A stretch of 64,000 nt of DNA from Caenimonas soli (GTDB taxonomy: Bacteria > Pseudomonadota > Gammaproteobacteria > Burkholderiales > Burkholderiaceae_C). The translations under genes were made by a program, and so were the position numbers. The stretch is from the NCBI RefSeq assembly GCF_013155545.1, contig NZ_JABJVV010000012.1, positions 62,001 through 126,000 on the forward strand, read 5' to 3'. Below, piece after piece: positions 32,498 to 41,258 of the stretch. Position 1 is the first letter of the stretch. Every line of letters starts with the position of its first letter. Under the pieces are notes generated by a model that saw only the letters and a program-made list of their open reading frames with translations, was not told where the DNA came from and ran no database searches.

Positions 32498-33166
32498 ATG
32501 ACCTTCCGCCCCAAGTACATCACCTTCGACTGCTACGGGACGCTCACCTACTACCCCATGCACCAGGCGGCATACGACATCTACGAGGGGCAGCTGCCGC
32601 CCCAGCAGATGCACGTGTTCCTCAAGAACTTCAACGACTACCGCTTCGACGAAGCCATGGGCGACTGGAAGCCCTACCTGGACGTCCTGCGTTCGGCCCT
32701 GGAGCGTGCGTGCAAAAAGCACAAGCTGCAGTACCGCGACGAGCACGCGAAGAGGATCTACGACATCGTGCCCACCTGGGGGCCGCACGCCGACGTGCCG
32801 CACGCGCTCACGCGCATCGCGAAGAAGATCCCGCTGGTGATCATGTCCAATGCGATGAACGAGCAAATCCACTCGAACGTCGACAAGCTGCAGGCCCCCT
32901 TCCACAAGGTCTATACAGCGCAGGACGCGGGGGCCTACAAGCCGCGCTACGCGGCCTTCGAATACATGCTGGACCAGCTCGGCTGCGCGCCCGAAGACAT
33001 CCTGCACATTTCCGCGAATCCGCGCTACGACATGTTCACGGCGCATGAACTCGGCATCGTCAACAAGGTGTTCGTCAACCGGGGGCATGAACCGCGGCCC
33101 AACGAAGCCTTCAGCTACGCCGAAATCCGCGACATCAACGGGCTTCCGGCCCTAGTTGGCCTCTGA
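32498..33166 (+). CDS. HAD-superfamily hydrolase, haloacid dehalogenase type II-like
   Basis: 222 residues, strongly similar to 10624: FDCYGTLTYYP with nucleophile Asp11, Arg in FNDYRFDEAMGDWKPY, MSNAMNEQ, GAYKPRYAAFEYML, and HISANPRYDMFTAHELG as motif IV (with Asn where 10624 has Ser). Ribosome-binding site CCAGGAGA upstream. It is first in a unit with the peptide-type SBP 80 bp downstream and two flavoenzymes. Type II dehalogenase or another C-X/phosphate hydrolase. Confidence 0.86.
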   Translation: MTFRPKYITFDCYGTLTYYPMHQAAYDIYEGQLPPQQMHVFLKNFNDYRFDEAMGDWKPYLDVLRSALERACKKHKLQYRDEHAKRIYDIVPTWGPHADVPHALTRIAKKIPLVIMSNAMNEQIHSNVDKLQAPFHKVYTAQDAGAYKPRYAAFEYMLDQLGCAPEDILHISANPRYDMFTAHELGIVNKVFVNRGHEPRPNEAFSYAEIRDINGLPALVGL

Positions 33167-33174
33167 AACCGAAG

Positions 33175-33200
33175 CGGCACGGGCATCCCTGTCCGTGCCG
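33175..33200 (+). promoter_or_regulatory. GC-rich stem-loop in the HAD-SBP spacer
   Basis: CGGCACGG (33175-33182) and CCGTGCCG (33193-33200) form a perfect 8-bp stem with a 10-nt loop, 8 bp after the HAD stop. No T tract follows, so it is more likely a transcript-stabilising or processing element that lets the binding protein be expressed at a different level than the HAD gene. Confidence 0.4.
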
Positions 33201-33246
33201 CCTGCGGCACCTACGCAAGCAGCGAGATTCACAAGGAGACAGGACC

Positions 33247-34866
33247 ATGGAAGAGAACAAGCAGTTGCCCGGCCTGATCGGCCCCGAAGAGAGCACGCGG
33301 ATCCTCGGCGCATTGAAGCGCGGCGCGAACCGTCGCGATGTGCTGGCCATGTTGACTGCCGCCGGAATGCAGGCAGCCCTGGCCGGCAGCATCGCCAGCG
33401 TCGCCGCCACGGCGCATGCGCAGACGCCGCGCAAGGGCGGCCGCATCAAGGTGGCGGGGTCAACGGCCGCCGTCAGCGACACGCTCGATCCTGCCAAGCA
33501 GTCCAACGGTACTGACTACGTCCGCGGCTTCATGTTTTACAACGGGCTGACCTACCTGGACGGCAGCCTGGCGCCGCAGCCGCAGCTGGCCGAGGAGTTC
33601 ACGACGAAGGATGCCAAGACTTGGGTCTTCAAGCTGCGCCGCGGCGTGACTTTCCACGACGGGAAGCCGCTGACGCCGCAGGACGTGATCTTCTCCCTGA
33701 TGCGCCACAAGAACCCCGCGATTGGTTCACGCGCCAAGCCGCTGGCTGACCAGATTGATGAGGTCACCGCGACGGGCCCGAATGAGGTGACCATCCGCCT
33801 CGCCGCACCCAATGCGGATCTGCCCGTGATCCTGGGCACCTATCACTTCCACATCGTCAAGGACGGCACGACCGACTTCAACGCCGGCATCGGGACCGGG
33901 CCCTACAAGGTCAAGGAATTCAAACCCGGTGTGCGCGCGGTCGGTGTGCGCAACGAAAGCTACTGGAAGCCCAACCGGCCCTACCTCGACGAGATCGAAC
34001 ACGTGGGCATCGGCGAAGAGAGCGCGCGTGTCAATGGCCTGCTGGCCGGCGAGCTCGATCTCGTGCTCTCGGTCGACCCGCGCTCGGTGAGCCGCGTCTC
34101 CGGAAGCGGCCAGCACGCCGTTTTCGAAACCAAGGCGGGCCCCTACACGGATCTGGTCATGCGCCGCGACAGCGCGCCGGGAAACAACCCCGATTTCGTG
34201 CTGGGCATGAAACAGCTGTTCAACCGGGAACAGATGATCAAGACGATCGTTCTCGGCCACGGCGTTCTGGGCAACGACCAGCCGATCCATCCCAGCATGC
34301 GCTTTTACTTCAAAGGGCTGAAGCAGCGCCCCTACGACCCCGACAAGGCAAAGTGGCATCTCCAGCGTGCCAATGTCGGCTCAGCGCCCATCCCTATGGT
34401 CGTGTCCCCCGTCGCGAACGGATCCATCGAGATCGCGACAATCCTGCAGCACGAGGCGCGCAAGTACGGTGTCAACTTCGACGTGCGCCGCATGCCGGCG
34501 GATGGCTACTGGGCCCAGCATTGGATGAAGCACCCTGTGGGATTCGGCATGATCCAGCCGCGCCCCTCCGTGGACGTGATGCTGTCGCTCTTCTTCAAGT
34601 CCGACGCCCCACAGAACGAGTCCGGTTGGAAGAACGACAAGTTCGACCAGCTCCTGCTGGCCGCGCGCGCGGAGACCGATGAAGCCAGGCGCGCCCAGAT
34701 GTACGCCGACCTGCAAACCATGGTCCATGAGGACTCCGGCATAGCAATCCCGTACTTCACGTCAAGCCTCGACGGCCACAACAGGAAGCTGCGCGGACTC
34801 TCTCCGATCCCATTGGGCGGCTTGATGGGCTTCAGCTTCGCCGAACACGTGTGGCTCGACGCGTGA
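33247..34866 (+). CDS. ABC transporter substrate-binding protein, peptide/opine type (SBP_bac_5)
   Basis: 539 residues. A 30-residue cytoplasmic-looking extension (EENKQLPGLIGPEESTRILG) precedes a Tat-like signal (NRRDVLAMLTAAGMQAALAGSIASVAATAHA); mature part starts near QTPRKGGRIKVAG. Core segments: TLDPAKQSNGTDYVRGF, VTFHDGKPLTPQDVIFSLMRH, GTGPYKVKEFKPG, LDVRRMPADGYW-like FDVRRMPADGYWAQHW. The same unusual N-terminal extension is present in 48322-49944, its closest relative. No cognate permease here. Its stop overlaps the GTG start of the next flavoenzyme (GTGA). Confidence 0.93.
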   Translation: MEENKQLPGLIGPEESTRILGALKRGANRRDVLAMLTAAGMQAALAGSIASVAATAHAQTPRKGGRIKVAGSTAAVSDTLDPAKQSNGTDYVRGFMFYNGLTYLDGSLAPQPQLAEEFTTKDAKTWVFKLRRGVTFHDGKPLTPQDVIFSLMRHKNPAIGSRAKPLADQIDEVTATGPNEVTIRLAAPNADLPVILGTYHFHIVKDGTTDFNAGIGTGPYKVKEFKPGVRAVGVRNESYWKPNRPYLDEIEHVGIGEESARVNGLLAGELDLVLSVDPRSVSRVSGSGQHAVFETKAGPYTDLVMRRDSAPGNNPDFVLGMKQLFNREQMIKTIVLGHGVLGNDQPIHPSMRFYFKGLKQRPYDPDKAKWHLQRANVGSAPIPMVVSPVANGSIEIATILQHEARKYGVNFDVRRMPADGYWAQHWMKHPVGFGMIQPRPSVDVMLSLFFKSDAPQNESGWKNDKFDQLLLAARAETDEARRAQMYADLQTMVHEDSGIAIPYFTSSLDGHNRKLRGLSPIPLGGLMGFSFAEHVWLDA

Positions 34867-36176
34867 ACGCCGCAGTCAACCGTGTCGTGGTGATCGGCAC
34901 CGGCATCGTCGGGCTCAATGTCGGGCTGCGACTGTTGCGGGAGGGAATGCGGGTCGAGTTCATCGATCCGCGCCCGCCGGGCAGCGGCGCGTCTTACGGG
35001 AACGCCGGCGTCATCGCCGTCGAAGCCGCGGTCCCCTCCGGCATGCCGTCGATGCTGTTCGGCGCCCCGGGCTTTCTGTTTCGGCAGCAGGGACCCATCG
35101 CGGTGAAACCTGCCTACTTCCTGCAGGCGCTCCCTTGGCTGGTCCGGTTTCTGCCCGCTTGCCGGCCGCACCGTGTGGAGCAAATCTCGGCGGCGCTCCA
35201 CTCAATGACGAGGTTCGCTCTGGAGGAGTACGAGCGGCTGTTTGCCGACCTGGGGCTAAAGGACGATATCCGGCGCACCGGCGCACTCATGCTGTACTAC
35301 ACACCAGCCTCGTTTCAAGGCGCCCAAGCCGCCATCCAGCTGCGAAGGAGGCGAGGCGCCAACATCGAAATCCTGGGCGAGAAAGAGGTGCAGGACCTGG
35401 AGCCCGCCTCGGGCCCGGTCTGCAGGGGCATTTACTTCCCGGACTATGCATCCCTGGACAGCCCCCAGCGGCTTTGCCAGCGCCTCGCGGACCGGGCGTC
35501 AGCGCTGGGCGCAGTCTTCCATGAAGCGGAAGCCCGCAGCATCGGCGTCGCCGGCGGCCGGTCGGTCTCCATCCTTTGCGGTGATGGGCGCGACCTTCAG
35601 CTCAAGGGCGCCGCGGTCATCATCGCGGCAGGTGCGCACTCGAGAGGCCTGGCGGCGGATGTCGGATGCGATATCCCGCTGGATACGGAACGCGGCTATC
35701 ACGTCGAGATAGCGAACCCCAACATCACGCTGGGGCGGCCCGTCCTGGTCTCGGACGGCGCCTTCTTCGCGTCGACGATGCAGGGCCGCCTCAGGCTGGC
35801 CGGAACCGTCGAAATCGCGGGGCTGAAGAGAGAGCCGGATTGGCGTCGTGCGGACGCGATGGTGGAAAGGGCGAAGACGGCCTTCCCTGGGCTGCGGGCG
35901 ACCGAATGGACCCGATGGATGGGGTTTCGCCCATCGGTGCCGCATTCGCTCCCGGTGATCGGCGCCTCGCCGCTCGTCTCGAACGCCTATGTCGCCTGTG
36001 GACATGGGCATCTTGGCATGACCTTGGGTGCGGTCACGGGGACGCTGATCGCGGACGCGATCCTGGGTCGCGATCCCATGCTCGACCAAAGCCCCTTCGC
36101 GCCTCGCAGGCTGCGCTCTTTCAATCCGCGTATCCATCGACCCGCACACCCTCCAACCGAGGGCGCGCAAGCATGA
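34863..36176 (+). CDS. DadA-like FAD-dependent D-amino-acid dehydrogenase family protein
   Basis: 437 residues from GTG 34863, which overlaps the SBP stop (GTGA). RVVVIGTGIVGLNVGLRLLREG binds FAD; GSGASYGNAGVIAVEAAVPSGMP matches the DadA-type second motif; TGALMLYYTPASFQGAQ, SLDSPQRLCQRLAD and the C-terminal WMGFRPSVPHSLPVIG / ACGHGHLGMTLGAVTG are typical of DadA. It would oxidise D-amino acids or cyclic or N-substituted amino acids to the imino acid. Coupled by ATGA to a second flavoenzyme, so an imported compound may be oxidised twice. Confidence 0.9.
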   Translation: MNAAVNRVVVIGTGIVGLNVGLRLLREGMRVEFIDPRPPGSGASYGNAGVIAVEAAVPSGMPSMLFGAPGFLFRQQGPIAVKPAYFLQALPWLVRFLPACRPHRVEQISAALHSMTRFALEEYERLFADLGLKDDIRRTGALMLYYTPASFQGAQAAIQLRRRRGANIEILGEKEVQDLEPASGPVCRGIYFPDYASLDSPQRLCQRLADRASALGAVFHEAEARSIGVAGGRSVSILCGDGRDLQLKGAAVIIAAGAHSRGLAADVGCDIPLDTERGYHVEIANPNITLGRPVLVSDGAFFASTMQGRLRLAGTVEIAGLKREPDWRRADAMVERAKTAFPGLRATEWTRWMGFRPSVPHSLPVIGASPLVSNAYVACGHGHLGMTLGAVTGTLIADAILGRDPMLDQSPFAPRRLRSFNPRIHRPAHPPTEGAQA

Positions 36177-37477
36177 GTGGTCCCAAGGGATTCGCGGACG
36201 CTCGCTCGCTGTGGAAGAGTACGGCCGAGCCCGGGCCCGCACTCCCGATGCTCGAGACGGACCTGAGTGCCGACGTCGTCATCGTCGGCGGCGGCTACTC
36301 GGGGCTTTCCGCGGCGCATGCCCTTCAGCGGCGGGGCATCGAAGCCGTCGTGCTCGAAGCAAGGTCGGTTGGCTGGGGGGCGAGCGGCCGCAACGGCGGC
36401 GTCGTCAGCGCAAAATTTCGCGTGCCCTTTCCAGCGATGGCCAAGACCCACGGCCCGGAGACCGCGCGGCGCATGCACGGCATCGCGCATGAGTCGCTGC
36501 ACGTCGTGGAAGAAATCATCGCAGACCTGGGCATTCCCCATGCGCAGTTCGAGCGTACCGGCAACCTGCGCTGCGCGCATAACGCGCGCGCGCTCGATGC
36601 CCTCATTGCCGAGGCGCAGTGGCTGCGCAGCGAGCTGAAAGACGACTCTTGCTCCGTGCTGTCGCGTGCGCAGCTTGCACAGGAGATCGGCTCGGACGCA
36701 TTCGTCGGTGGTGTCCTCCATCGTTTGGCCGGCACGATCCATCCGCTCAACTACGCCCGCGGCATGGCAGCGGGCTTGGTGGCGCGCAAGGTGCAGATTT
36801 TCGAGAACAGCCCTGTCACCCGCATCCTGCGGGAACCGGCAGGCGTGGTGGTCGAAACGCCGGGCGCCAGGGTGCGGGCACGCCAGGTCCTGATAGCCAC
36901 CGATGCCTATTCAGAACTCACCTCAGCGACCGGCCGGGTGAGCCGCAGCATCATCCCTTTCCGCAGCGCCATCATCGCGACCGAGCGCATGCCGCTGCAC
37001 CTGCAGGCGAAGTTGCTAACGGCCCGTCGTGGCTACTCGGAAACGCGGCGCATGATGAAGTGGTTCCGCAAGGTCGACGGCCGCTTCGTGTTCGGCGGAC
37101 GCGGGGCTTTCGGCAGGGAAGACACGGCGTCGTCATTCGAAGCCCTGCGACGCGCCATGACGACACTGTTTCCCGAACTCGAAGGCCTGGCAATCGACTT
37201 CCAATGGTCGGGGCTGGTGGGCATGACGCTGAACCAGCTGCCGCACGTTGGCCGCATCGATGACCGGCCCTGCGTCTCGTTTGGCTACAACGGCGTGGGC
37301 ATCGCCATGGCGTCGCTGCTGGGCCAATATGCCGGCGCCTTGCTGGCCGGCGAGTCGCCGCAGCTCGCTTTGCTCGACGCGTCCCGGCAGAAGCCGGTGC
37401 CCTTCCACTCGCTGCGCGCACCCGGTGTACGGATAGTCACCGGCTGGTACCAGATGCTCGACGCGCTCGGGCGATGA
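36173..37477 (+). CDS. FAD-dependent oxidoreductase (PuuB/OrdL-like)
   Basis: 434 residues from ATG 36173. DVVIVGGGYSGLSAAHALQRRG binds FAD, ASGRNGGVVSAKFRVPFP follows; then RTGNLRCAHNARALDALIAEAQ, FRKVDGRFVFGGRGAFG and the C-terminal IDFQWSGLVGMTLNQLPHVG with SFGYNGVGIAMASLLGQYAG, which matches PuuB/OrdL proteins more closely than DadA. Likely oxidises a primary or secondary amine. ATGA overlap with the DadA-like gene; last gene of the 32498 unit, convergent with the AsnC gene (49-bp gap without a clear terminator). Confidence 0.91.
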   Translation: MSGPKGFADARSLWKSTAEPGPALPMLETDLSADVVIVGGGYSGLSAAHALQRRGIEAVVLEARSVGWGASGRNGGVVSAKFRVPFPAMAKTHGPETARRMHGIAHESLHVVEEIIADLGIPHAQFERTGNLRCAHNARALDALIAEAQWLRSELKDDSCSVLSRAQLAQEIGSDAFVGGVLHRLAGTIHPLNYARGMAAGLVARKVQIFENSPVTRILREPAGVVVETPGARVRARQVLIATDAYSELTSATGRVSRSIIPFRSAIIATERMPLHLQAKLLTARRGYSETRRMMKWFRKVDGRFVFGGRGAFGREDTASSFEALRRAMTTLFPELEGLAIDFQWSGLVGMTLNQLPHVGRIDDRPCVSFGYNGVGIAMASLLGQYAGALLAGESPQLALLDASRQKPVPFHSLRAPGVRIVTGWYQMLDALGR

Positions 37478-37526
37478 GATATCGGACCGGCAACATCGTG
37501 ACGCGCACGGCCGCGGCACGTCCACC

Positions 37527-38036
37527 CTAGGGAAGATGGGGCTCCGACTTCGCTGCCGCGATGAGACCCAGCGGATACCTGCGCTTGCCGGATGACTGGC
37601 GCAACACGATGCGGCTCGTGAACTTCTCGATCCCGATATCGTCCTGCAGCAGGCGCTCCATCAGCTCCTGAAAATGGGCGACACTCGGCGCCACGATTTT
37701 CAACAGGTAGTCGTACCCGCCACTGACGTTGTGCCACTCCACGATTTCGCCGTGCCGGTCGACGGCCTCCTCGAACTTGCGGAAGTCCGGGGGGCGATGG
37801 CTGCTGATCGTCACCTCGGAAAAAACGGTGACGCAATTGCCCAACTTCTCCAGCGCGATGTGGGCGCCATAGCCGCGAATCACACCGATTTCCTGCAACC
37901 GTTTCGTCCGTACGAGGCACGGGCTCTGGCTCAGGCCAACGGCGTTGGCCAACTCCACGTTCGAACAGCGTCCCTCGCGCTCGAGGTGCGCAAGTATCTT
38001 GAGGTCGAACCGGTCGAGGGAAGCTGGCGGGCCCAT
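37527..38036 (-). CDS. Lrp/AsnC-family transcriptional regulator
   Basis: 169 residues: winged HTH (LDRFDLKILAHLEREGRCSNVELANAVGLS, CLVRTKRLQEIGVI) plus AsnC ligand domain (GNCVTVFSEVTIS, VEWHNVSGGYDYLLKIV). Paralogue of 7980-8486. Same strand as, and 32 bp downstream of, the aminotransferase-kinase-HAD operon, which it may control in response to an amino acid. Confidence 0.9.
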   Translation of the reverse strand: MGPPASLDRFDLKILAHLEREGRCSNVELANAVGLSQSPCLVRTKRLQEIGVIRGYGAHIALEKLGNCVTVFSEVTISSHRPPDFRKFEEAVDRHGEIVEWHNVSGGYDYLLKIVAPSVAHFQELMERLLQDDIGIEKFTSRIVLRQSSGKRRYPLGLIAAAKSEPHLP

Positions 38037-38068
38037 GGGTGAATGGTAGCGTCAGATGCAGCTCGCAA

Positions 38069-39421
38069 CTAGTTCGCGCCGGCCGCCCGCGCTTCGACCA
38101 GGGATTCGTCGAGCGCCTTGATGACCAGGCCGGCCTGGTCCGCTGACAGCACCAGCGGCGGGCGGATCTTGAGCACGTTGTGCCCCATGGCACAGGCGCT
38201 GATCAGCACGCCCCTGTCGCGCATCCGATTGACCACCTGGCTTGTGAGCCCGCGATCCGGTGCTCGCGATGCGCGGTCGGAGACGAGTTCAACTCCGACA
38301 AAAAGGCCTGCCCCGCGTACGTCGCCGATGGCCTCGTGCCGGCCGGCAAGGGAGGCGATGCCGTCGTGCAGAATCTTCCCCACCTTGGCAGCGTGCTGCA
38401 CCAGCCGGTCTCTATCGATCGTGTCCAACACCGCCAGCGCTGCCGCGCAGGAGACGGTATTGCCCGCGAAGGTGTTGAAGTAGCGCGAGCTTTTTCCGAA
38501 TTCCGCCAGGACGTCGGCTGTCGCCAGCAGTCCCGCGATCGGCTGGCCGTTGCCCATCGGTTTGCCCATGGTAACGATGTCGGGCTGGACGCCATGGCGC
38601 TGGAAGCCCCAAAGGTGCTCGCCGGTCCGCCCGAAGCCGGGTTGCACTTCGTCGGCAATGAACAGGCCGCCCGCCCGCTTGATCGCGTCGACCGCGCCTT
38701 TCAGGAAGCCTTGCGGTCCGGGCAGGATGCCGTCGCTGGTGAACAGCGAATCGACGATCAGCGCGGCCGGCTTGATGCCATGGCGCTTCAGGTCAGCGAT
38801 CGCCGCCTCGACGTCGCGGGTGAAGCGTTCGGAAAGGTCGGCGCCCTCGGCGTGATACAGGCGCGGCGCCGGAACCAGGCGAACATGCGCGCCGAGATCG
38901 ACGGTCACGCCCAGCGAGGGCGAGAATTTCGATACGGCGTCGGTGATGCCGTGGTACGCGGTGTCGGTCACGATCACGCCGGTGCCACCGGTGCGGACCT
39001 TCGCAATGCGATAGGCGAGGTCGTTGGCTTCGCTGCCCGTGCAGGTCAACATCAGGTGGGCTAGCTCGGTCTCGGGCACGCTGGCGAGCAAGCGCTCGGC
39101 CAGTTCGAGAATCGTGTCGTGGAGATAGCGCGTGTTGGTGGCCAGCGTCTGCACCTGCCGGCAGATCGCCTCGGTCACAGCCGGATGGCAATGGCCGAGC
39201 GACGTGACGTTGTTGTAGGCGTCGAGGTAGCGGCGTCCCTCCGGGTCGATCAGCCAGGCGCCTTCGCCCCGTACGATATGCAGCGGCCGTTCATACATCA
39301 GGCGGTACGCCGGGCCGAGCAGGGCGTCGCGGCGCGCGATCATCGCCGCCGTGGCCGGGCCCACGTCGGCGCGGCCGGGGATGTAGGCGTTGACCATGTT
39401 CAGGTCGGTTGTGCTTTTCAT
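38069..39421 (-). CDS. class III aminotransferase, probable phospholyase type
   Basis: 450 residues. PLP fold-type I: EGRRYLDAYNNVTSLGHCHP, LMLTCTGSEANDLAYRIAK, FIADEVQPGFGRTGEHLWGFQ and the PLP lysine in VTMGKPMGNGQPIAG, where the usual subgroup reads KGLGNG. The YNNV start and the tight coupling (4 bp) to a phosphotransferase are those of the AGXT2L group, which eliminates phosphate from phospho-ethanolamine or 5-phosphohydroxylysine rather than transaminating. I infer a kinase-then-lyase pathway; ordinary transamination remains possible. Confidence 0.88.
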   Translation of the reverse strand: MKSTTDLNMVNAYIPGRADVGPATAAMIARRDALLGPAYRLMYERPLHIVRGEGAWLIDPEGRRYLDAYNNVTSLGHCHPAVTEAICRQVQTLATNTRYLHDTILELAERLLASVPETELAHLMLTCTGSEANDLAYRIAKVRTGGTGVIVTDTAYHGITDAVSKFSPSLGVTVDLGAHVRLVPAPRLYHAEGADLSERFTRDVEAAIADLKRHGIKPAALIVDSLFTSDGILPGPQGFLKGAVDAIKRAGGLFIADEVQPGFGRTGEHLWGFQRHGVQPDIVTMGKPMGNGQPIAGLLATADVLAEFGKSSRYFNTFAGNTVSCAAALAVLDTIDRDRLVQHAAKVGKILHDGIASLAGRHEAIGDVRGAGLFVGVELVSDRASRAPDRGLTSQVVNRMRDRGVLISACAMGHNVLKIRPPLVLSADQAGLVIKALDESLVEARAAGAN

Positions 39422-40458
39422 TGAGTGGCTCCAGTTCTTGCACCGGCCAGCAGCCGGTCACGTGCGGTATCGCGGGAAAGGTCGGCCATGTGGGACAGCG
39501 CCTCCCACGCAGCGGGGTTGTGTCGCATGATGTAGGCGCGGTTCTCGGGGTAGCGCGCGGCGCGCCATTCGGAGATCAGCGCCGTAATGAGGTGGCGCGT
39601 CGCCATGAGATCGGCAACGATTTCCTGTTCGGCGTCGGTGAGCGGCAGCACCGCGTGGTAGGCGGCCACGAACTGGGCGGGCCCCTCGAATGGATCGGCG
39701 CTGCCGGCCATGTGGAAGGCGGCTGCGGTGCCGACTTCGCCGACCAACGGCGCGCGCACCATGTCGCCGAAGTCGATGATGCCCACGATGCGCGCCTGAT
39801 CGTCGGGTGCGACCAGCACGTTGTAGAGGTGGTAGTCGTTGTGGATCACCTGGGAACGCATCGACGCCAGGCGCGGCAGCACGTGCACCTTGAAGCGCTC
39901 CATGAAGGCCCGGGCCAGCGCGCGGCGTTTGCCGTCTGGGAGGCTATCGAGCTGTTCGGCCAGCCGATGCGCCGTGGCCACGTTCCAGAGCAGGTCATGC
40001 GCCGCGCCCGGATGCGCGATACCGTGCAGTGCGCGGTTCAACGCGGCAAGGCCTGCCCCCATGGCGCGCCGCTGTTCGGCGGTGCGCACGGTCTCGCGGA
40101 TCTGGATGCCGTCCAGGTAGGTCAGCATCCGCACGCGTGTGGGGCTGCCCTCGGGCAGCGCTATGGTGCCGTGCGTGCGTCCTTCCAGTGTCCGCACCAC
40201 GCGCGGCACCGGCTGATCCGGTGACACGCGGGCGATGTGGTCCAGCGCCGCGATCTGGAAATCGACGACCGCGGCCGCCTCGGATGGATTGCTGATCTTG
40301 AAGACGTAGCGACTGCCATCCACCGCCTGCACCAGGCAGTTCTGGTCACGCTCGCCCGCCAACGGCCGGGCGCTGCCCTCGATGCCGTAGATGCGGCGGA
40401 CCAAGGCCTCCACCGCCGCGGGCGCGAGGTCCGGCGCGGTGGTGCTCAATGCGGTCAT
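39418..40458 (-). CDS. APH-family small-molecule kinase (hydroxylysine/ethanolamine/homoserine kinase-like)
   Basis: 346 residues of the choline/aminoglycoside kinase fold: ENQ-like opening LAGERDQNCLVQAVDGSRYVFKISNP (ATP lysine), Brenner motif VIHNDYHLYNVL with catalytic Asp and Asn at about 222-231, then GIIDFGDMVRAPLVGEV (metal Asp). Antibiotic resistance is unlikely, as this subgroup phosphorylates metabolites, and the next gene is a phospholyase-like class III enzyme in 4-bp overlap. The HAD gene upstream also overlaps by 4 bp. Substrate to be determined. Confidence 0.87.
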   Translation of the reverse strand: MTALSTTAPDLAPAAVEALVRRIYGIEGSARPLAGERDQNCLVQAVDGSRYVFKISNPSEAAAVVDFQIAALDHIARVSPDQPVPRVVRTLEGRTHGTIALPEGSPTRVRMLTYLDGIQIRETVRTAEQRRAMGAGLAALNRALHGIAHPGAAHDLLWNVATAHRLAEQLDSLPDGKRRALARAFMERFKVHVLPRLASMRSQVIHNDYHLYNVLVAPDDQARIVGIIDFGDMVRAPLVGEVGTAAAFHMAGSADPFEGPAQFVAAYHAVLPLTDAEQEIVADLMATRHLITALISEWRAARYPENRAYIMRHNPAAWEALSHMADLSRDTARDRLLAGARTGATQ

Positions 40459-41120
40459 AGGCCGAGCAGACCGGGAAGCTGGCGGATGTCGGTCAGGCGG
40501 GAGACGCCGTAGCCCTCGAGCGCCGGTTCATGCGCGCGATCGATGAATGCCTTCGCCATGAAGCCCAGGTCGGACGCCGTCATCAGGTCATACCGGAAAC
40601 TCGACGAGACGTGCATCATCTGGTCCGGGGCGCATCCGAGCTGATCGAACATGTATTCGAAAGTCTGGAACCGCGGCTTGTACGCACGTGCCTCCTCGGC
40701 GGTGTAGACCGCGTGGAACTTCGCCTTGAGATGGACGACGCTCGCCGGGATCAGGTCGATCATCGAGTTCGAGAGGATCACCAGGGGGATGTGCGGCGCG
40801 ATCGCCTCCAGAACCTCGACAACGTTCGGATGCGGTTGCCACGTTGGGACGGCGTCGTACAGCGCGACGGCGTCCGACGGCCTGTACTCGATGCCGTGCG
40901 CTTTGCATGCCCGCTGGATGGAGTTCTGCACGACGTCGAAGAAGGGCTTCCACTCGCCCAGGACTTCGTCGAGACGATAGGCTCGAAAGCTGTCGAGGAA
41001 GGCGGGCATCCGTGCGGCCGGAACGCGGTCCTTGAACAATTTGCTCGCGGCCGGACCCATCTCGAAATTGATGAGCGTGCCGTAGCAGTCAAAGCTGATG
41101 AATTTGGGTTTGAACGTCAT
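40455..41120 (-). CDS. HAD-superfamily hydrolase, haloacid dehalogenase type II-like
   Basis: 221 residues from ATG 41120 (MTFKPKFISFDCYGTLINFE), matching the start of its two paralogues; four extra codons to 41132 are possible. Nucleophile Asp11, Arg in FRAYRLDEVLGEWKPF, LSNSMIDL, RAYKPRFQTFEYMFDQ, HVSSSFRYDLMTASDLG as motif IV. First gene of the HAD-kinase-aminotransferase operon, whose genes all overlap by 4 bp; such coupling to a kinase raises the possibility that it handles a phosphorylated metabolite instead of a haloacid. Confidence 0.86.
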   Translation of the reverse strand: MTFKPKFISFDCYGTLINFEMGPAASKLFKDRVPAARMPAFLDSFRAYRLDEVLGEWKPFFDVVQNSIQRACKAHGIEYRPSDAVALYDAVPTWQPHPNVVEVLEAIAPHIPLVILSNSMIDLIPASVVHLKAKFHAVYTAEEARAYKPRFQTFEYMFDQLGCAPDQMMHVSSSFRYDLMTASDLGFMAKAFIDRAHEPALEGYGVSRLTDIRQLPGLLGL

Positions 41121-41178
41121 AGAGCAATCCACGTGTTGGGGTGGATACGAGTCTATGAATCCCCCGGCTTCGGAAATG

Positions 41179-41194
41179 CCGCATTCACATGCGG
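41179..41194. promoter_or_regulatory. inverted repeat upstream of the HAD-kinase-aminotransferase operon
   Basis: CCGCAT-TCAC-ATGCGG, 58 bp upstream of the HAD start codon in a 138-bp intergenic region. A candidate operator for the operon. Confidence 0.4.
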
Positions 41195-41258
41195 TGCAAG
41201 TGGAATCCGTTTCAATCTTGACGCTTGCCGGAACTTTGCATGGCCCCGGGCTCAGAAC

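Noticed and set aside
39418..40458. Aminoglycoside-resistance phosphotransferase
   Set aside because: The APH fold is shared by many metabolite kinases, and the 4-bp overlaps with a class III aminotransferase and a HAD gene indicate metabolism.
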